A DNA stretch of 64,000 nt from assembly GCF_018691265.1 (NCBI RefSeq), contig NW_024881313.1, forward strand, positions 3,774,501-3,838,500, read 5' to 3'. The notes beneath the pieces were generated by a model. That model searched no databases and was not told the DNA's origin. It saw only the letters and a program-made list of their open reading frames with translations. Shown here one piece after another: positions 60,496 to 64,000 of this stretch. The DNA comes from Tyto alba (lineage: Eukaryota > Chordata > Aves > Strigiformes > Tytonidae). The stretch's first letter is position 1; each line of letters starts with the position of its first letter. The translations under genes and the position numbers were made by a program.

Positions 60496-62185
60496 GCTAG
60501 CACGAATGGAACATGACAGTTGAACACTCCGTGTGGGATATTCTTCATGCAGCCTGTTTTATATACTAAAGCATGCCCATGCTATTACTCTTTTCAAAGC
60601 TGATACTGCTTGATCTTTCTGAAATGCCTCCGTTTGTTACTAACACTGCAGCTGTTAGGCAACGTGGAGAATTTGAAGCCGGTGGCTCTCCTGTGGACAG
60701 GTTTGTTTAACTTGCATTAGCCAGAGTGTGGGACTGAGGGCAATCTGGGGTCCCTCTGCTATTTCAGGCACTACACTCTGTTGTGAAACCCTCTGCAGAA
60801 GGAAGCAGTGCTGCTCAACATGCTGGTCCCACAAGGATTGCAAAGCCCTCGGCGAAGTTTGTGCCAGGCTTCCCAGGGATACACGTGCTGCTCACAGCCT
60901 CCAATAATTATAACAGAAGTGGCAGCTCTGGAGCACTTAAACAGTGGACTTTTATTTAAACTTTCTTGGACTTGAATCATACAGGATTATTTGTCATCAT
61001 TATTTCTGAATGAGCTTAAAAATGTTAAAGCTGTTTCAGAGTTACCTTGCTCATTAATTTCCAAAGGACAAAACCGATGATGTGCAACTGCCTGTGACCA
61101 TACACTTCATTCTGAACTCATCCCACTGCTCGTGAGTGTTATTGCATTGTCTCTGACTCATTGGAAAACAATTAGCGGAAGTATCTCTTTTTCTAGGTCA
61201 GGCACTATGGTGTCTCATTTCAAGTTTTGGATCTAATTTTGCATTTACTTTAGCAATTAGGAACACTGGTAAAAAATCGTAGAACTTCACTTTGAGGAGG
61301 CCAAAATAAATGCAGATGCCGTTACAGGCTTGTGTGTTTATTTTTGCTTTGGAAAACTGTGGATGTGTAAGATTCGAATTTATATAAATTAATTGATCAT
61401 TTATTTTCTATATAGGACTTCCCTTCACAGAAGATGTAGACATATAAGCTCTTCCTGCCTCTTTGAAAGCAGATGATCGCTCAGAAGAAAAGATTTTGAA
61501 TGGAAAGGTTCAAACACCTGATTTTGTTTCAAAAACCCCACAAAGCTATTTTTTCATCCATGAATGAAAGAGCAGAATTAACAAACCTAGATTCCTATGG
61601 TGTTGTTTCCTATGACCCTTTACAGTCGTAGCCTCAGCTCCTCTCCATTACTCCTTGCTGCAGTATCATTAAATTACCTCCGTGTCTCCTAAGTCCTCCC
61701 ACAGTACCATGGTCTCTCTCCTCTGCCTCCTGAATGAACACAGACTGTAGCCTTGCTTCTCTTAGAGTATCAGTTAAGGTTAGTTTCTCCTCTGTTTAGA
61801 CATGGCTTTTCATGAGCACTGGGTTGAAGTCGGCCAGTGGGTAAGGTGGGGACAGCCAAAGGGACACCACAGCTGCCAGAGTCCCAGATCCTTCAGAAAT
61901 CAGGCTGAAAATCAGACTGCTGCATTCCTCTGTCGCTTGCACAAACTGGGAATTATTTGGTATTACTTGTCAGACTGAAACATGATCTATATATCAATGC
62001 TTTCCTCTGAAACATAAGCTGAAAATCAGGTCCTTAGATTTGAGCACTTTTTTTTTTCCTGAAAGGTAGGAGAAAAAAGCCTTCTGCTTATTTTATCTCT
62101 TCCTGTTTTCCCGTGCTGGCCCATCTGTGATTGTTTAGATAAGGCGCAGTACAGACCAGTGTCGGGGGCTGGCATTTGAAAAAAT

Positions 62186-62282
62186 CAGAATTTTGGCCTG
62201 CTCTTTTCTGCTGGCTTACTGTGTGATCTCGGGGAAGTCATTTAGTTTCTCAGTCCCTGCTTTTCCTTCTCATTCAGACTGT
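62186..62282 (+). mobile_element. MIR SINE relic
   Basis: CTTACTGTGTGATCTCGGGG then AAGTCATTTAGTTTCTCAGT and CTTTTCCTTCTCATTCAG align in order with the MIR core (CTGTGTGACCTTGGGCAAGTCACTTAACCTCTCTG..CCTCAGTTTCCTCATCTG). Best of the MIR candidates. Confidence 0.6.
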
Positions 62283-62351
62283 GGTTCTTCTGCACGGGGG
62301 GCTGCGGCTTCGCAGAGGGGGGTGCACCTGCGGGCCAGATGCTGGGGCTGC

Positions 62352-62371
62352 GGGAGGAGGAGGAGGAGGAA
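62352..62371 (+). repeat. (GGA)n microsatellite
   Basis: About six GGA units inside a short GC-rich patch (62280-62400). Confidence 0.75.
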
Positions 62372-64000
62372 GAGGGACAGTGGGTTGAAGGTGTTGCCTT
62401 CTGGCAACAGCAGACTCTTAGGCCAGCTCAGCTGCTCACCAGACCACACTGTTAAGAGTGTTTAAGAGTTTAAGTGTTGATTTTAACTTTGAGGTAAATG
62501 CAGACTCGCTCGCAGCCCACGCAGAGATGGAGGAAGGCTGTTCTGCACAGCCCCTTTTAAAAATTCCTGTTAGCTAGCGTGTGCAAATTTTCAGATACTA
62601 CATTTTCTGTGGAGAAAGTGAGAATTCAGTTTAATTGAGACAACTGGTTTCATGTGACCTAAATTACTATGACAGGTTTCAGGTTTTCCATGTAAAAAGA
62701 TCTCAAAATTTCTCCCATGAACTTCACAAGAGAAAACTTTTCCAGATGAAGTGCAACTTAAAAACTAGATTTAACATTGCTTTGAAAATGATAGTGAGCT
62801 TTAGAACAGAAGAAATGGGCATTTTTTAGCAGTGACTGTTAGGAAAATCAGAGAAGAAATATTAAAACAATACAAAGAAGCTTCCAGATCTGGGACATCG
62901 TCTTTCCTCAGCATCCCATTTCTAGTCAAGTGCTCTGAGAGGGGTCAGAGAGAGTAATGGGAACAGAGAGCTATGGCAACTGTGGATATTTTGAAGATGA
63001 ATTTCCAAAAGTCAAAGGTTATGATTTATCTCTGTTACTAAGAGACATTACTATAAGGCTTCAACAGAACTTTTGGTGACCTTGAGGTTGCAGTTATGGT
63101 TTATCTTCTCTTGTTATTAATGTTTTAGCTTGTTTTCAGAATATCAGAAATAACTTTCCATTTGAGATGATAAATATTTTTGTTCTAATGTTTGCGTTTG
63201 TTTGTGACTGCTGAATGCATACCTATCTTTTTTGATTTTTCTGACATGGCTCAGTAGCTTTGATGAACCCCCAGTTTGTAGCTTGTCTGAGGGCTTAACT
63301 GCAAAGAACTGATATTTTAAGCTGAAACTATTCTTGACAGAGCACACCTTTGTAATGTCAGTCGTACAAGAGAATAACGTGATCCAAGCTTGCTATTTTT
63401 CTGCTGTATAACTTTATTGTGAACTTCGGTGGTTGACCTGAAGTTCAAATGCTCAAACACTTGAGTTATGCAACCTGTCCCTCCACCTTTAAGTGTCTTA
63501 GGCTGAAAAAGCACAAACTGATGTCAGTGATGTATTTGAGTACTTTTATCTAAAGTACATGTAATCTTAGATGGGTGAATATAAATTTGGGATTGAAATA
63601 ATTCCTGATAATTCCTCTTCTTAGGGAAGACCATTTTGCATAAATCAGATAGTGTACTATGACATCCTTTGTCTGTCAAATGGGGTAACATACGTGTGTG
63701 TATACACAGACACACACTTATTTATACCCATATTTTAGTTTAGTGCAGCTTTTGGAGTCTGGTGTCTGATACGGCTTGAACACCTTGAAATTTTACCTCT
63801 AGTAAGCCCTCTGAAATATTGTGCAATACCATGGTTGGGTGAAAACTGAAAAAAGAAAACTTGAGACCATACCTGGCTTCTATCTTCTTAAAGCAACGTA
63901 CCTCAGCAAACCCTGTTGTATAGCATGTAATCTGGCAATAAAGGCAAGTCGACCACTCTATAGCTCTTGTAGAGGACCTATAAAAGTTTTCTTGCATCTC

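Larger units (their letters stand above)
60496..64000. other. Non-coding sequence to window end
   Basis: Apart from the MIR relic and GGA repeat, AT-rich DNA with short open frames only. No exon or RNA gene could be supported. Confidence 0.5.

Overview
This window looks like bird nuclear DNA. The evidence is two 5'-truncated CR1 LINE copies with typical avian CR1 3' ends, a solo LTR of an avian-type endogenous retrovirus, otherwise low recognisable repeat content, and AT-rich single-copy sequence broken by one large CpG island. No operon, bacterial gene, CRISPR array, or confidently recognised tRNA or rRNA gene was seen.

The one gene I can name is CHN2 (beta-chimaerin, a Rac GTPase-activating protein), on the minus strand. 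Only its first coding exon (beta2 isoform N-terminus, 16 residues) is present, at 3780-3828. It has a perfect Kozak start and a consensus splice donor in the phase expected for the family. The first ~3.8 kb of the window is therefore the start of CHN2 intron 1. The exon sits inside a CpG island at about 3040-5630, which holds the 5' UTR and promoter. On the CHN2-sense strand the island carries GGC triplet tracts, a six-run G-quadruplex motif and a GC box; a 30-bp alternating purine/pyrimidine tract lies just beyond its edge.

From about 5.8 kb to the end (58 kb) the window is upstream of CHN2. I find no recognisable conserved gene there. In vertebrates the neighbour on this side is usually CPVL, in divergent orientation, but I saw none of its serine-carboxypeptidase motifs. 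This span holds a solo LTR (16154-17225, perfect 5-bp target duplication), two minus-strand CR1 copies (about 26452-27145 and 46112-46703), probable ancient MIR fragments, microsatellites and homopolymers. It also has several unassigned exon-like segments, of which 41124-41600 (minus), 55376-55533 (plus), 42244-42468 (plus) and 28708-28825 (plus) have the best combination of open frame and splice signals.

No clear undescribed 'system' is visible. The observations most worth checking are: the CHN2 GGC tract lying in an open poly-glycine frame that runs into the CHN2 start codon; the adjacent G-quadruplex; a perfect three-unit heat-shock element in the LTR; and the coding-like segments in the upstream desert.
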